46,758 bases of DNA, taken from Flavobacterium caeni. Lineage in GTDB: Bacteria > Bacteroidota > Bacteroidia > Flavobacteriales > Flavobacteriaceae. The translations under genes and the position numbers were made by a program. Of the stretch, positions 1 through 8,404 are shown one piece after another. The notes beneath the pieces are model-generated. The model was not told where the DNA came from, ran no database searches, and saw only the letters and a program-made list of their open reading frames with translations. The stretch covers positions 1 through 46,758 of the forward strand of contig NZ_FMVF01000007.1 in NCBI RefSeq assembly GCF_900101895.1, written 5' to 3'. Each line of letters begins with the position of its first letter. The stretch's first letter is position 1.

Positions 1-120
1 AAGAATCGCATCACCGGCAAGGGCTTCGGCGAGGCCGAGCCGAAGGTGGACTGCGGCGAATCGTGCACCGAGGAGCAGCACGCACAGAACAGACGTAGCG
101 AGTTCCTTATTGTGAAATAA
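1..120 (+). CDS. OmpA-family protein, C-terminal fragment
   Basis: Only the last 39 codons and the TAA stop lie in the window; the start is upstream. The reading frame ends with a Cys-containing stretch followed by HAQNRRSEFLIVK. The NRRSEF signature is the hallmark end of the OmpA/MotB peptidoglycan-binding domain, and the preceding RITGKGFGE fits the same fold. In flavobacteria such domains usually close a large outer-membrane protein, often with WD40-like repeats in front, and anchor the outer membrane to peptidoglycan. The kind of N-terminal part cannot be told from here. A strong hairpin follows about 20 bp downstream. Confidence 0.85.
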   Translation, partial: KNRITGKGFGEAEPKVDCGESCTEEQHAQNRRSEFLIVK

Positions 121-140
121 TGTAACTACATTATATACCA

Positions 141-170
141 AAAGCCCCCGATACAACGGGGGCTTTTTTA
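141..170 (+). terminator. Rho-independent terminator after the OmpA-family gene
   Basis: A perfect 10-bp stem (AAAGCCCCCG, 141-150, with CGGGGGCTTT, 157-166) has a six-base loop and runs into a T tract. On the minus strand the A-rich flank also gives a U-rich tail, so it may also stop the minus-strand gene that ends at 305. Confidence 0.9.
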
Positions 171-304
171 TTGTACACCGGTGGTGTCATGGTACTGGCT
201 TTCGGCAATAGTGTTAATCGGTCATTCTTGTAAACGAGAAAGCATTTTGCTAGAAGCTTTATACGCGACTATTCTTCGACCCTTTGTCCAACAGATTCGA
301 AAGA

Positions 305-1780
305 TTATTCTTTGACGATCTTGACGACCGATTTTTTGTCTTGCGCTGTGATTTCGAGAAAATAGATACCCGATCCGCCTTTGATTTCCAGTTCTGGTTT
401 ATCGGTCGAAACATTGCTTTTCTTCCATATTTCTTGTCCATGGATGTTGCGCAGCACCAAAGAAACCCCTTCGGCATCGGGAATGCCCGCGAGGATAAAT
501 TTGTCTTTTGTAGGGTTCGGATACACACTGAAAGGGTTTTCGAATCGGTTGACCTCGACGCCCAACAGATGCGATAGGTCGTAGATCCTGACGTGTCCTG
601 CTTCGTTTCCGTTGCCATCGTTTTGAATGGCCCCGATGGCAACGGTACCCGGGTTGGGCATCGAAACCGAATGTCCCGACTGGTCCAAAGGCGCCTCACC
701 GTCTATATCGACGCCCACTTGCATCCAGTTTGCGCCATTCCAAGCGTAGATTCGGGTGTGGCCGGCTTGCCCGTTGTTGGCGATGGCACCGATGGCTACC
801 GTGTTGGCATTGGGCATGCTTACCGAGTCTCCTGATTTGTCGTTTTGTGCTTCGCCGTCTATGTCTGCACCTTTTTGAACCCACGACGAACCGTTCCATT
901 GGAATATGCGAACATGGCCCGCCTGCGGGAAGCTTCCGTCGTTGTCTTCGGCACCTATGGCGATGGTGTTGTCGTCGGGCATGCTGATCGAACTGCCTGA
1001 ATAATCGGCATTGGCTTCCCCGATAATGCTGTTGCCCTTTTGGATCCATGACGCGCCATCCCATTGATAGATCTTAACCTGCCCCGTATTGCCCGTCGTA
1101 CCGCCTTGCGAAGCGATGGCCACCACGTTGGCAGAAGGCATGCTGATCGCGCTTCCCGAATAGCTCGCCACAGCGCCGTTGATGGAAGTGCCCCTTTGCA
1201 CCCAATCGCTGCCGTTCCAATCGAATACCTCGACCTGACCCGAGAAAATGCCGTTGGCATCATGCCAAGGGCTGCTCACGCCGATTGTATTGGCGTCGGG
1301 CATGCTCACCGAACTGCCGAACAGGTACCCGAAGAACCCGGGAGAAGCCTCGCCTTGTAATACACTTCCTTTGAGTTGCCACGCCGATCCGTTCCATGTA
1401 AATATCTTTACTTGTCCGGCATCGAGGTCGGTACCGTCGTTTTGCGGCGCCCCAATGGCTACCGTATTGGCATCGGGCATCGAAATCGTACCACCAAATA
1501 GATCGTTCGCGGCATCGCCGTCGAGGTCCAATCCTTTTTGTGTCCAGGCCGAACCAGACCAGTTGTATATCCTGACTTGGCCTGAGCTTCCGCCGTTGGC
1601 ATCGTTCTGCGGCGCGCCGATGGCAATGGTGTTGCTGTCGGGCATGCTTACGGCAAATCCCGAGCGGTCGCCGGTGGTTTCTCCATCGATGTCGTTTCCT
1701 TTTTGAATTTGGGCATCGGCGAATTTGCCGCAAAGCAAAACCCCCGAAAGTGCGATGGTTCTTAAAGTTACTTTTTTCAT
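305..1780 (-). CDS. Secreted FG-GAP-like seven-repeat protein with T9SS sorting domain
   Basis: A 491-residue exported protein. Residues 1-23 are a signal peptide ending ADA. Seven repeats of about 50-58 residues follow, each built as KGxxIxGE...SMPxANTVAIGAPxND...GQVRIYxWNGSxW; this is the FG-GAP/integrin-type pattern, and seven copies suggest a closed seven-bladed beta-propeller. The last 80 or so residues (VYPNPTKDKF through VVKIVKE) are a type A T9SS C-terminal sorting domain, so the protein should cross the outer membrane through the Por machinery and be attached or released. No catalytic motif is visible; adhesion or ligand binding is an inference. It appears monocistronic. Confidence 0.85.
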   Translation of the reverse strand: MKKVTLRTIALSGVLLCGKFADAQIQKGNDIDGETTGDRSGFAVSMPDSNTIAIGAPQNDANGGSSGQVRIYNWSGSAWTQKGLDLDGDAANDLFGGTISMPDANTVAIGAPQNDGTDLDAGQVKIFTWNGSAWQLKGSVLQGEASPGFFGYLFGSSVSMPDANTIGVSSPWHDANGIFSGQVEVFDWNGSDWVQRGTSINGAVASYSGSAISMPSANVVAIASQGGTTGNTGQVKIYQWDGASWIQKGNSIIGEANADYSGSSISMPDDNTIAIGAEDNDGSFPQAGHVRIFQWNGSSWVQKGADIDGEAQNDKSGDSVSMPNANTVAIGAIANNGQAGHTRIYAWNGANWMQVGVDIDGEAPLDQSGHSVSMPNPGTVAIGAIQNDGNGNEAGHVRIYDLSHLLGVEVNRFENPFSVYPNPTKDKFILAGIPDAEGVSLVLRNIHGQEIWKKSNVSTDKPELEIKGGSGIYFLEITAQDKKSVVKIVKE

Positions 1781-1967
1781 TATGTAAGAATTTATAGATT
1801 ATTTGCAAGAAACGAAGCATTTGACCAAGAGGCAATGGGTCATTTGTCCCAGATTGTGGCGTTGCACCGTGCTTGGGGTTCGAACCGCGGCGCGAAAGAT
1901 TAGGTCTGCCTTTCCCAAGCATGCCATTGTTGTTCTTTTTGCTCCTGTATCCAATTTGACAGAACTT

Positions 1968-2017
1968 CTGTTGTAAAAAAACTGTTGTGATTTTTTTACA
2001 ACAGATTTTTCACAACA
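1968..2017. repeat. Nested direct and inverted CTGTTGT repeats
   Basis: CTGTTGT occurs at 1968-1974 and 1982-1988, and its complement ACAACAG at 1998-2004, followed by ACAACA at 2012-2017. TTGTAAAAAAA (1971-1981) also pairs exactly with TTTTTTTACAA (1991-2001). Two alternative hairpins are therefore possible. It could be an operator array or a transcript structure upstream of the propeller gene; which one is unknown. Confidence 0.6.
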
Positions 2018-2147
2018 AGTTTGTTTGAATATTGGTTTAGGAATACGCCAATCAAATCGTTCTTTCGGTAGAAGGCGTACAAGGAAGGGCATGCGTGCGC
2101 TAGGAAAGCCCTAAAGGCGTACATATGTCCGAAATCATAGAAACAAA

Positions 2148-2171
2148 AAAAGAGGCCCTAAAGCCTCTTTT
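2148..2171 (-). terminator. Terminator of the TonB receptor/lipoprotein operon
   Basis: A 9-bp stem (AAAAGAGGC with GCCTCTTTT) with a six-base loop lies just past the stop codon at 2191. Read on the minus strand it continues into a run of seven T residues, as expected for an intrinsic terminator. Confidence 0.85.
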
Positions 2172-2190
2172 GTATTGGTACCAAAAATAC

Positions 2191-3579
2191 TTAGTTGATC
2201 ACGATGTCGTCGATACGTGCGGTTGTAGTAATGGTGGTTGTCCCGACATGCTCGAATACAAAGAAGCCATTACCGGTCAAGCTTGGCGGAATGTTAAACG
2301 TCGCGTTCTGCAGAAAATCATTTTGACTTCCCGAAGCAGGATACTGGATGTTGAAGCTGGCCGTGATATCGGCAAATGTACTTACATCGAACGGATCGCC
2401 CGCAGCGTATTGATCGCCCGTGACATAGTAAACCTTTAAGGTTTGGCCGGCCATGAACCTGAACTGCGACTTAAACGTCATGGTGCTGGCCGCATCAAAA
2501 TTAACAGGGACAAACAAGTAGGCCTTGGCGTTGATGCTGCTGCCGTTGGAACCAAATGACGTCATCTCGATATACTTGTTGCTCGAAAACTCTTTTACCT
2601 GCCAATACCTGTTGCCCTCTGTACGGTCGTTGACGTATTTAGGGAATTCGGTAAAGTTGGTTGCATAGCTCGTAAAAGGCTCGTTGAGCGTACTGTCGAA
2701 AGTAACAGCCGTTCCTCCGATTGGTGCATGGGGAATAAAGCGATCGCCAGCGAGTTTGATGTCGTGGATCGTACGCGGTAAGAATTGGTAGGTGCTGCCG
2801 AACTTGGTCAAAACGCCTCTGATGGTTCCCGATGCATTAGGGATGACATCGCCTGCAAAATTGGCGAATTCGCTGATACGTAAAATGACGGAGCCGCCCA
2901 AATCGTCGTTGAGCGTGTGGTTGGTTGCGCCACCGATTGAGTTCACGCTCGGGTCATAATACTTCTTGCCCACCGAGGTGCTTGAAAGTTGTACATTTTC
3001 GAATTCGATCAACTTGTTCAAATTGGCGTCGTCGAGTGCTTCGGCAATCGTCATATGGTTTACAAGGGTTTCCTCGTCAACCTTGTCGCAAGAACGAAAA
3101 ATCACGTTTTGATACGTCGCGCCCGAGAGACGGCCTACGGCATCGTCGTCCGGATCATCGGGTGTGTTGCCGTTGTACAAGCCGCCGGCCTGGTAACCGT
3201 TGTTTTTGATCAAGTAAAGATCTTTGAGCTTGATGAATACTTTTCTGCCCGGCTCGTATTGCGTGTACAGGTTGTAATTGTCTACCGGGATGCTGAAGCC
3301 CATCGCGCCGTCTACAGAGACGAATGAAATCGATTTGTAAAAGGTGCCCCCTTCGTCGCTCGACGTAACATAAGCTTCGATGGTTTTGTCATCGGTATAC
3401 TGAACCGGTAGGTCTGGCCAGGCAGGCAAGGCCGATGTAAAAATGTCAGAAACCGCGGCGGTCACCGGAATGGTGGTACAATAACCAGACAAATCCGGTG
3501 TATTGTAAACGTCATCGTTAACGCAGCCCGAAAAGGCAGCAACCAACGCGACAACGGGAACTATTTTAAAAACTTTCAT
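2191..3579 (-). CDS. DUF5689-domain surface lipoprotein
   Basis: The start is placed at MKVFKIV (3579), 8 codons inside the longest frame, because that gives a clean lipoprotein signal (AAFSGC, Cys about residue 19) and a four-base gap from the stop of the gene before it. The protein has 462 residues. Roughly residues 30-245 look like a DUF5689 domain (AYVTSSDEGGTFYKSISF near its start). The C-terminal 190 residues resemble a jelly-roll 'choice-of-anchor J' module (WQVKEF...YIEMTSF). DUF5689 proteins accompany TonB receptors and nucleases in Bacteroidota; the molecular role is not established. It is the last gene of the operon. Domain naming is from memory of the family. Confidence 0.75.
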   Translation of the reverse strand: MKVFKIVPVVALVAAFSGCVNDDVYNTPDLSGYCTTIPVTAAVSDIFTSALPAWPDLPVQYTDDKTIEAYVTSSDEGGTFYKSISFVSVDGAMGFSIPVDNYNLYTQYEPGRKVFIKLKDLYLIKNNGYQAGGLYNGNTPDDPDDDAVGRLSGATYQNVIFRSCDKVDEETLVNHMTIAEALDDANLNKLIEFENVQLSSTSVGKKYYDPSVNSIGGATNHTLNDDLGGSVILRISEFANFAGDVIPNASGTIRGVLTKFGSTYQFLPRTIHDIKLAGDRFIPHAPIGGTAVTFDSTLNEPFTSYATNFTEFPKYVNDRTEGNRYWQVKEFSSNKYIEMTSFGSNGSSINAKAYLFVPVNFDAASTMTFKSQFRFMAGQTLKVYYVTGDQYAAGDPFDVSTFADITASFNIQYPASGSQNDFLQNATFNIPPSLTGNGFFVFEHVGTTTITTTARIDDIVIN

Positions 3580-3583
3580 AAGC

Positions 3584-4207
3584 TTATTTTGAAGTGTAAA
3601 CATTTAAATCATTAATCTGGTACAAACCGTCGAGCGCAGTGTTCGATCCTGAACCGATTGCCTTGAAACCGACACTGATGTGGCTTTGTCCGACGAACGA
3701 AGACAAATCTATTTCTCCTGAACGAACCATGTCATAACCGTCATCGTCGTTGGTTGCGAATTTGGCGTCGAATTGGGTCCATGTCGCTTCTTCGAAATTG
3801 GTACCATCGAAATCAGAAGAAACCCAAAGTTCGACGCGGTTGTTTTCTGGATCGGAAACAAAATTCTGGGCAGAGGTAAACGACATCTTGATGTTGTTGT
3901 ATTGCGCAACAGGAATCTGCGGCGAAATGGCCCACGAAATATTCGTAGACTCGCCATTGCCGTATGGGTTAAACTGGATGGTTCCGTCGCCGTCGAACAT
4001 TTCTTCAGTCCAAAGTTCGGTGCCCACCTCTGGGTAGTTGGTCCAACCTTCAAAATCAAAGACGGTGTTGTCTACGGCTGTGTTGAAATTCTCGGAGAAA
4101 AACGCCTCGTTGATTGGCGGGATCGCGAAATCATCATCTTCCACGCAGCTTGCGAAGCCCAAAGCGAGCGCCACAAACAAAATTGGTTTTACAAATTTAT
4201 TTTTCAT
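3584..4207 (-). CDS. Surface lipoprotein, choice-of-anchor J / DUF5017-like
   Basis: A 207-residue protein with lipobox GFASC (Cys about 21), followed by an Asp/Glu-rich stretch (VEDDD) typical of the lipoprotein surface-export signal in Bacteroidota. The body (FSENFNT..., FEGWTNYPEVGTELW, ISPQIPVAQYNNIKMSF, VELWVSSDFDGTN) has the layout of a beta-jelly-roll 'choice-of-anchor J' or DUF5017 domain. It resembles the C-terminal half of the next lipoprotein. It lies 10 bp after the TonB receptor stop, in the same operon, so it probably sits on the receptor at the cell surface and helps bind substrate (inference). Confidence 0.75.
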   Translation of the reverse strand: MKNKFVKPILFVALALGFASCVEDDDFAIPPINEAFFSENFNTAVDNTVFDFEGWTNYPEVGTELWTEEMFDGDGTIQFNPYGNGESTNISWAISPQIPVAQYNNIKMSFTSAQNFVSDPENNRVELWVSSDFDGTNFEEATWTQFDAKFATNDDDGYDMVRSGEIDLSSFVGQSHISVGFKAIGSGSNTALDGLYQINDLNVYTSK

Positions 4208-4217
4208 CGTGCAATTT

Positions 4218-7001
4218 TTAGAAGTTAACGTAAAGGTTTACGAAATAAGTCCGTCCGTAACCGTAGAAATATTTAGGACCAAAACCACGGGTGCCGCTGG
4301 CGGTGTCCTGTACATAATCGGGGTAAGTCGCTTTTCTCGATTGTTCGAATCCGCCGCTCTTGTATATTTGGTCCAACACGTTGTTCACCGTTGCAAATAC
4401 ACCAAAGGTAGTGCTCTTGATTTTCCATGATTTACCACCGGTAAGGTTTACAAGGTAGAAATCGTCGAATTTTTCCTGCTGCAACGCTTTTCTCACGTTG
4501 TCGGGCGAGGCACCGTCAAACGATACGCCGTTCGGGCCGATCGTGAAATTGTCTGTTCTCAAAACGCTCGATACGTCCAAATAATTGTCGGCGAGGTAGT
4601 TTCCGTTGACGCCTACCCACCAGAATTTAGGACTTCTGTATTCTATTCCCAACGAGTAAGCCTGTTGTGGTGTTCCAGAAACACGGTAGTCTTTGATATA
4701 GGCAGGGCCAAAATCGGTAATCGCGCGGTTGCTCAATGCCAAGGCGTCGTCGTTGATCTTGAGGTTCGGGTTGTTGGTGTAGGTATATTGTCCGTAGTTG
4801 GCGGCAGCGTTGATTTCGATCGTAGGCGTAATCTGGTATTCGATACCCAATTCTACTCCGATGTTTTGTTTGTCGATACCGGTCAGCAATTCGCTGATGA
4901 ACGAGTCTTCGTTGTCGGTTTCGTCCGAAATGTTTTCGGCATAGTAGAACTGCAATTCAGCCGTGTTTTGGATCTTCGAGTAGAAAGCGGTCAAACGCGC
5001 CTTGAGTTTTGGTGCACGCAAGATGTAGCTCAAATCACCCGCCGTTACGGTTTCGTCGGTTACACCTGGTGTAAAGGCGTTGTTGTTACGCGCGTTGGCG
5101 AAGGTGTTTCTAAGGCTAGGTGCCTTGGTCATGTATACGGCGTTCAAGTCGAAGAAACTTCTGCCCGACATTTTGTAGGTCAAGCCACCTTTGAATCCAA
5201 AGTTCTCGTAAGAGATTTTCGCGCCCTTGCCGAATGAAGTGTTCGGATAGTGTCCGTTGCGGAACAAACCTTCTCTCTGGTACTCCGATCTTGAATATGT
5301 TTGCGCCAAATAGAAATCAAACACGCGGTAGTTGAACTTAAACTGTGTAAAGGCATCCCAAGTGGTTGCGAACAAGTTGTAGTTGTAACCTGCTTTCCCG
5401 CCTTCGTAAACCTTCCCGTTCGGGTTGTTCAAATCGAATTGTGCTTCGTCGCCCACAAAGAAAGGATCGACGTTTAAGTAATAGTCTGCGCCCAACAAAT
5501 CGGTTACCACTGCATAGTTGTGCGATTTGAGTTTACGGAACGTAGCCCCCGCGTTCAAGCTGATGTGGTCGGCCAATTGCGAAGACAAGATCGAGTTGGC
5601 CGTAAACTGGTCGTCGTCGTTGCGTTGCTCGGTAAGCATGTGGGCCGCTTCGCCCGTGGCGGTATTTTGGTTGGCCACATACATCGAACCCCAGTCTATC
5701 TGGCGGTTCGCAAACAATTTGATCAGGTTATTGTTGGCCTCAACATAGTTCGGCTGCCACTGTCCTTCGAGCGGGCCCGAAGTGGCATGATAGTTCAAGT
5801 AATAACTTGGTAATTTTCTGTAATAGGTAGGGTCTGGATTGTTACCTATCGGATTCTCCAAACGCGAGTTGGCCACGCGGCCGGTTTGGTAGGCCACATT
5901 GGTATTGAGGTTCGTGCGCGGAGAGATTTTCCAGTAGTGGCTCAAGATGTTGATCGGCTCCTCGACGTCTTTGTCACGCGAGTTGCGTTTCTCGCCACCT
6001 TGCCAACCCCAGTACGAGTTGTATTTATGTCCGAGCAAATCGGTAACTTCCTGCGTGTTCGGCGAGTTCTTGCCGCGGCTGTTTTGCGCGTAAATCGACG
6101 TGAAGTTCAAGGAGTGTTTGTCGTTGAATTTTTTCTCGACGCTCAAGAACAAAGAGTTCGCGGCATAGTCGGTACCGTCAAAGTAGCCTTCCTGTGCCCA
6201 TCTTCTCGAAGCCGAAACCACAAACGCCCAACCGTTGGTGTTCATTCCAGAGGCGTGGGTTCCCATCATCCTCCAGCTGTAGTTGGTGTTGGTTCCCGAG
6301 AATGAAATCCTCGAGCCCGGACGATAAATAGAAGCGCGGGTGTTGATTTCCTGCGTTCCGAGGATACCGCCAAAGGTATAGTCTGACGGATGAGAACCCA
6401 TGGTAAACTCCTGGTTTCTCGTGGCGTCGTTAAGACCACCCCAGTTGCTCCACTGCGGTCTTCCGTCGTATAGTTTGTTCATCACCACGCCGTTGATCAT
6501 TGTGGTGCCGTATTCGTTGTCGAGTCCGCGGATCCTGAAACGCGCTTGGCCCCAGTTGAATGCGGCGGCCTGTTGGTAGGCATCGCGGCTGGCCTGGAGC
6601 AAGCCCGAGGTACTTTCCGATCCCGAGTTGTCGTCACCCAAGTCGTTTTCGGTGATGGTGATCAACGCGAGCTGTTGCTCCTCGGTGATGTCCTCTTCGA
6701 GTACCACCACGCCCAAATCGAGAATGTTTCCGGCAGTGAGTTCTACCTGAAGCAATTGCGCCTTGTAACCTTGTGTCTTGATTTCCATGACCTGGCTTCC
6801 TGCGGCAAGGTTGTTGAACGTGAATTTACCAGTGACATCGGTAACCTGCGTCAGGTTGGCATTCTGGATCGTAGCGACCACATTTTGCATCGGTTTTTGC
6901 GTCTTGGAGTCGACGACCTTTCCGGTAACGCCTGTTCCCGATTGCGCGAAACCAACCACAACTTGCATCGCAATTAGAATACTTAAAACAAGTTTTTTCA
7001 T
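4218..7001 (-). CDS. TonB-dependent receptor with carboxypeptidase-regulatory N-domain
   Basis: A 927-residue outer-membrane transporter. The signal peptide ends GFAQ (about residue 20). Residues 22-110 are a CarboxypepD_reg-like beta-sandwich (GTGVTGKVVDSKTQKPMQNV). A plug domain follows (RFRIRGLDNEYGTTMINGVVMN), then a long barrel ending FVNLYVNF with the terminal Phe expected of barrel proteins. There is no SusD partner; two jelly-roll/DUF5689 lipoproteins follow instead. Together with the divergent secreted nuclease this suggests import of a nuclease product, but substrate identity is inference only. Promoter candidate TACATTTG lies on this strand at 7059-7066. Confidence 0.9.
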   Translation of the reverse strand: MKKLVLSILIAMQVVVGFAQSGTGVTGKVVDSKTQKPMQNVVATIQNANLTQVTDVTGKFTFNNLAAGSQVMEIKTQGYKAQLLQVELTAGNILDLGVVVLEEDITEEQQLALITITENDLGDDNSGSESTSGLLQASRDAYQQAAAFNWGQARFRIRGLDNEYGTTMINGVVMNKLYDGRPQWSNWGGLNDATRNQEFTMGSHPSDYTFGGILGTQEINTRASIYRPGSRISFSGTNTNYSWRMMGTHASGMNTNGWAFVVSASRRWAQEGYFDGTDYAANSLFLSVEKKFNDKHSLNFTSIYAQNSRGKNSPNTQEVTDLLGHKYNSYWGWQGGEKRNSRDKDVEEPINILSHYWKISPRTNLNTNVAYQTGRVANSRLENPIGNNPDPTYYRKLPSYYLNYHATSGPLEGQWQPNYVEANNNLIKLFANRQIDWGSMYVANQNTATGEAAHMLTEQRNDDDQFTANSILSSQLADHISLNAGATFRKLKSHNYAVVTDLLGADYYLNVDPFFVGDEAQFDLNNPNGKVYEGGKAGYNYNLFATTWDAFTQFKFNYRVFDFYLAQTYSRSEYQREGLFRNGHYPNTSFGKGAKISYENFGFKGGLTYKMSGRSFFDLNAVYMTKAPSLRNTFANARNNNAFTPGVTDETVTAGDLSYILRAPKLKARLTAFYSKIQNTAELQFYYAENISDETDNEDSFISELLTGIDKQNIGVELGIEYQITPTIEINAAANYGQYTYTNNPNLKINDDALALSNRAITDFGPAYIKDYRVSGTPQQAYSLGIEYRSPKFWWVGVNGNYLADNYLDVSSVLRTDNFTIGPNGVSFDGASPDNVRKALQQEKFDDFYLVNLTGGKSWKIKSTTFGVFATVNNVLDQIYKSGGFEQSRKATYPDYVQDTASGTRGFGPKYFYGYGRTYFVNLYVNF

Positions 7002-7058
7002 AAATAAAAATTAGTTAAAATTTTGAATCTTAAGTCTTAATAAAAACTTAACAGCCCG

Positions 7059-7066
7059 CAAATGTA
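7059..7066 (-). promoter_or_regulatory. Candidate -7 element for the TonB receptor operon
   Basis: On the minus strand this reads TACATTTG, matching the Bacteroidota -7 consensus TAnnTTTG, 58 bp before the receptor start codon. A clear -33 TTG was not found. Confidence 0.5.
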
Positions 7067-7086
7067 CATCTTTTAATAACATTACA

Positions 7087-7094
7087 TACCTTTG
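7087..7094 (+). promoter_or_regulatory. Candidate -7 element for the secreted endonuclease
   Basis: TACCTTTG matches TAnnTTTG and lies 49 bp before the nuclease start. It is only 20 bp from the oppositely oriented element at 7059-7066, so the two divergent genes probably share a regulatory region. Confidence 0.5.
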
Positions 7095-7142
7095 GCCCGA
7101 AATTTATAGCAAAGTTCACCGTAATTTAATATACGTGTTTTT

Positions 7143-8258
7143 ATGAGGATTAGCAGATTTATTGCCGTGTTTATTGTATTATTCGCAATTCAAGCGTCTG
7201 TTGCACAGCAAAAAAAATTTATTGTGCATACCGTTGCGTTCTACAATCTAGAGAACTTGTTTGATACGATCAACCAGTCCAACAACGACGAAGAATGGTT
7301 GCCGAAAGGGTCGCAAAACTGGACCGGCGCCAAGTACAAGCAAAAAATAAAGAACATGGCGCGTGTCATTTCTGAAATCGGCACGAGCGAAAACCCGAAC
7401 AATTCGCCTACGCTTATCGGCGGAGCGGAAATAGAAAACCGCGGCGTACTCGAAGACCTGGTCAAAGACCCGCAAATCATCCGTAAGGATTACGGCATCG
7501 TACATTTTGATTCGCCCGACAAACGCGGTATCGACGTGGCTTTGCTCTACCAAAAGAAATATTTCAAGCCTACGAGCTACAAAAACATCCCGCTGTACAT
7601 CTACAGCAACGCCACCGATAAGGAAAAGGAGAAAGAAAAAGAAGACAAAGACGACGAAGCCGATGACAAACCCGCTGCGCCAACGGCAGACAAGCGCGTC
7701 TACACACGCGACCAGTTGCTCGTGACTGGAATGCTCGATGGCGAAGAAATCCACGTGATCGTCAACCACTGGCCTTCGCGCTCAGGTGGCGAGAAGAAAA
7801 GCAGCCCGTTTCGTGAGGCGGCCGCGAGGCTCAACCGCAAAATCATCGACTCGCTGATCCAGATCAACCCCGATGCCAAGGTCATCACCATGGGCGATTT
7901 GAACGACGGGCCGTACAACAAAAGCGTCAAGGTCGAGATCGGTGCCAAGCTCAAACGCGACCAGCTCAAGGAGTCCCGCGACGTGTACAACCCGTTCGAG
8001 CAAATGCAACGCGAAGGGAATGCCACGCTGTTTTACCGCGACGCCGGCGACATTTTCGACCAGATCATGTTTACCGAGCCGCTCGCGCGCAAGGATTTTT
8101 CGTCGTTCCGTTATTGGAAGGCGGGCATCTACAACAAACCGTACCTGATCACGACCACCGGACAATACAAAGGCTATCCGTTGCGTCATGGGGCCAATGA
8201 AGTAGGGTACAGCGACCACTTTCCGGTGTATATTTATTTGATCAAAGAGTCGAAGTAA
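7143..8258 (+). CDS. Secreted endonuclease/exonuclease/phosphatase family protein
   Basis: A 371-residue exported hydrolase of the EEP (DNase I-like) superfamily. The signal peptide ends SVAQ (about residue 22). Family motifs are intact: FYNLENLFDT (Asn35), GGAEIENR (Glu98), VNHWPSRSGG (His209), ITMGDLNDGP (Asp252, Asn254) and GYSDHFP near the end (Asp358, His359). It should cleave phosphodiester or phosphomonoester bonds using Mg2+. Residues 160-178 are a Lys/Glu/Asp-rich low-complexity insert between core strands. It diverges from the TonB receptor operon, which suggests joint work on external nucleic acid or organic phosphate (inference). Confidence 0.88.
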   Translation: MRISRFIAVFIVLFAIQASVAQQKKFIVHTVAFYNLENLFDTINQSNNDEEWLPKGSQNWTGAKYKQKIKNMARVISEIGTSENPNNSPTLIGGAEIENRGVLEDLVKDPQIIRKDYGIVHFDSPDKRGIDVALLYQKKYFKPTSYKNIPLYIYSNATDKEKEKEKEDKDDEADDKPAAPTADKRVYTRDQLLVTGMLDGEEIHVIVNHWPSRSGGEKKSSPFREAAARLNRKIIDSLIQINPDAKVITMGDLNDGPYNKSVKVEIGAKLKRDQLKESRDVYNPFEQMQREGNATLFYRDAGDIFDQIMFTEPLARKDFSSFRYWKAGIYNKPYLITTTGQYKGYPLRHGANEVGYSDHFPVYIYLIKESK

Positions 8259-8259
8259 G

Positions 8260-8400
8260 TCGTAAAGTCATAAAGTCATAAAGTCGTAAAGGCGTGATGA
8301 CAGTGCAAAATGAGATCGGTTCGCCGGTCTTTTTTTGTATCTTAGCGTTGACTAAAGCACCTGCTTTTTAGACTTTATGACCTTTAGACTTTACGACTTT
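8260..8400. repeat. Inverted array of AAAGTC/GACTTT short repeats
   Basis: The left arm (about 8260-8293) is a tandem run of GTCGTAAA/GTCATAAA units. The right arm (about 8370-8400) carries the complementary units (GACTTTATGA, GACTTTACGAC). The arms could pair over more than 20 bp with small bulges, enclosing a terminator. A related array lies before 44067. Confidence 0.75.
8313..8336 (+). terminator. Terminator after the secreted endonuclease
   Basis: A 7-bp stem (AGATCGG with CCGGTCT, one T-G pair) is capped by a TTCG tetraloop and followed by T7. It separates the nuclease from the dioxygenase gene. Confidence 0.8.
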
Positions 8401-8404
8401 CACC

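Larger units (their letters stand above)
1781..2190. other. 410-bp intergenic region upstream of the propeller gene
   Basis: No credible gene is seen here; the open frames are short and lack start context or recognisable content. The region holds a cluster of nested inverted repeats (1968-2017) and the terminator of the lipoprotein operon (2148-2171). The promoter of the minus-strand gene starting at 1780 must lie here, but no good TAnnTTTG element was found. Confidence 0.6.

Noticed and set aside
2125..2439. Plus-strand open frame of 104 codons over the 3' end of the DUF5689 gene
   Set aside because: It starts in the operon terminator and lies antisense to a well-supported lipoprotein gene.
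8260..8400. CRISPR-like array
   Set aside because: Units are 8-9 bp, without spacers, and in inverted arrangement, with no cas genes. It is a palindromic short-repeat array.
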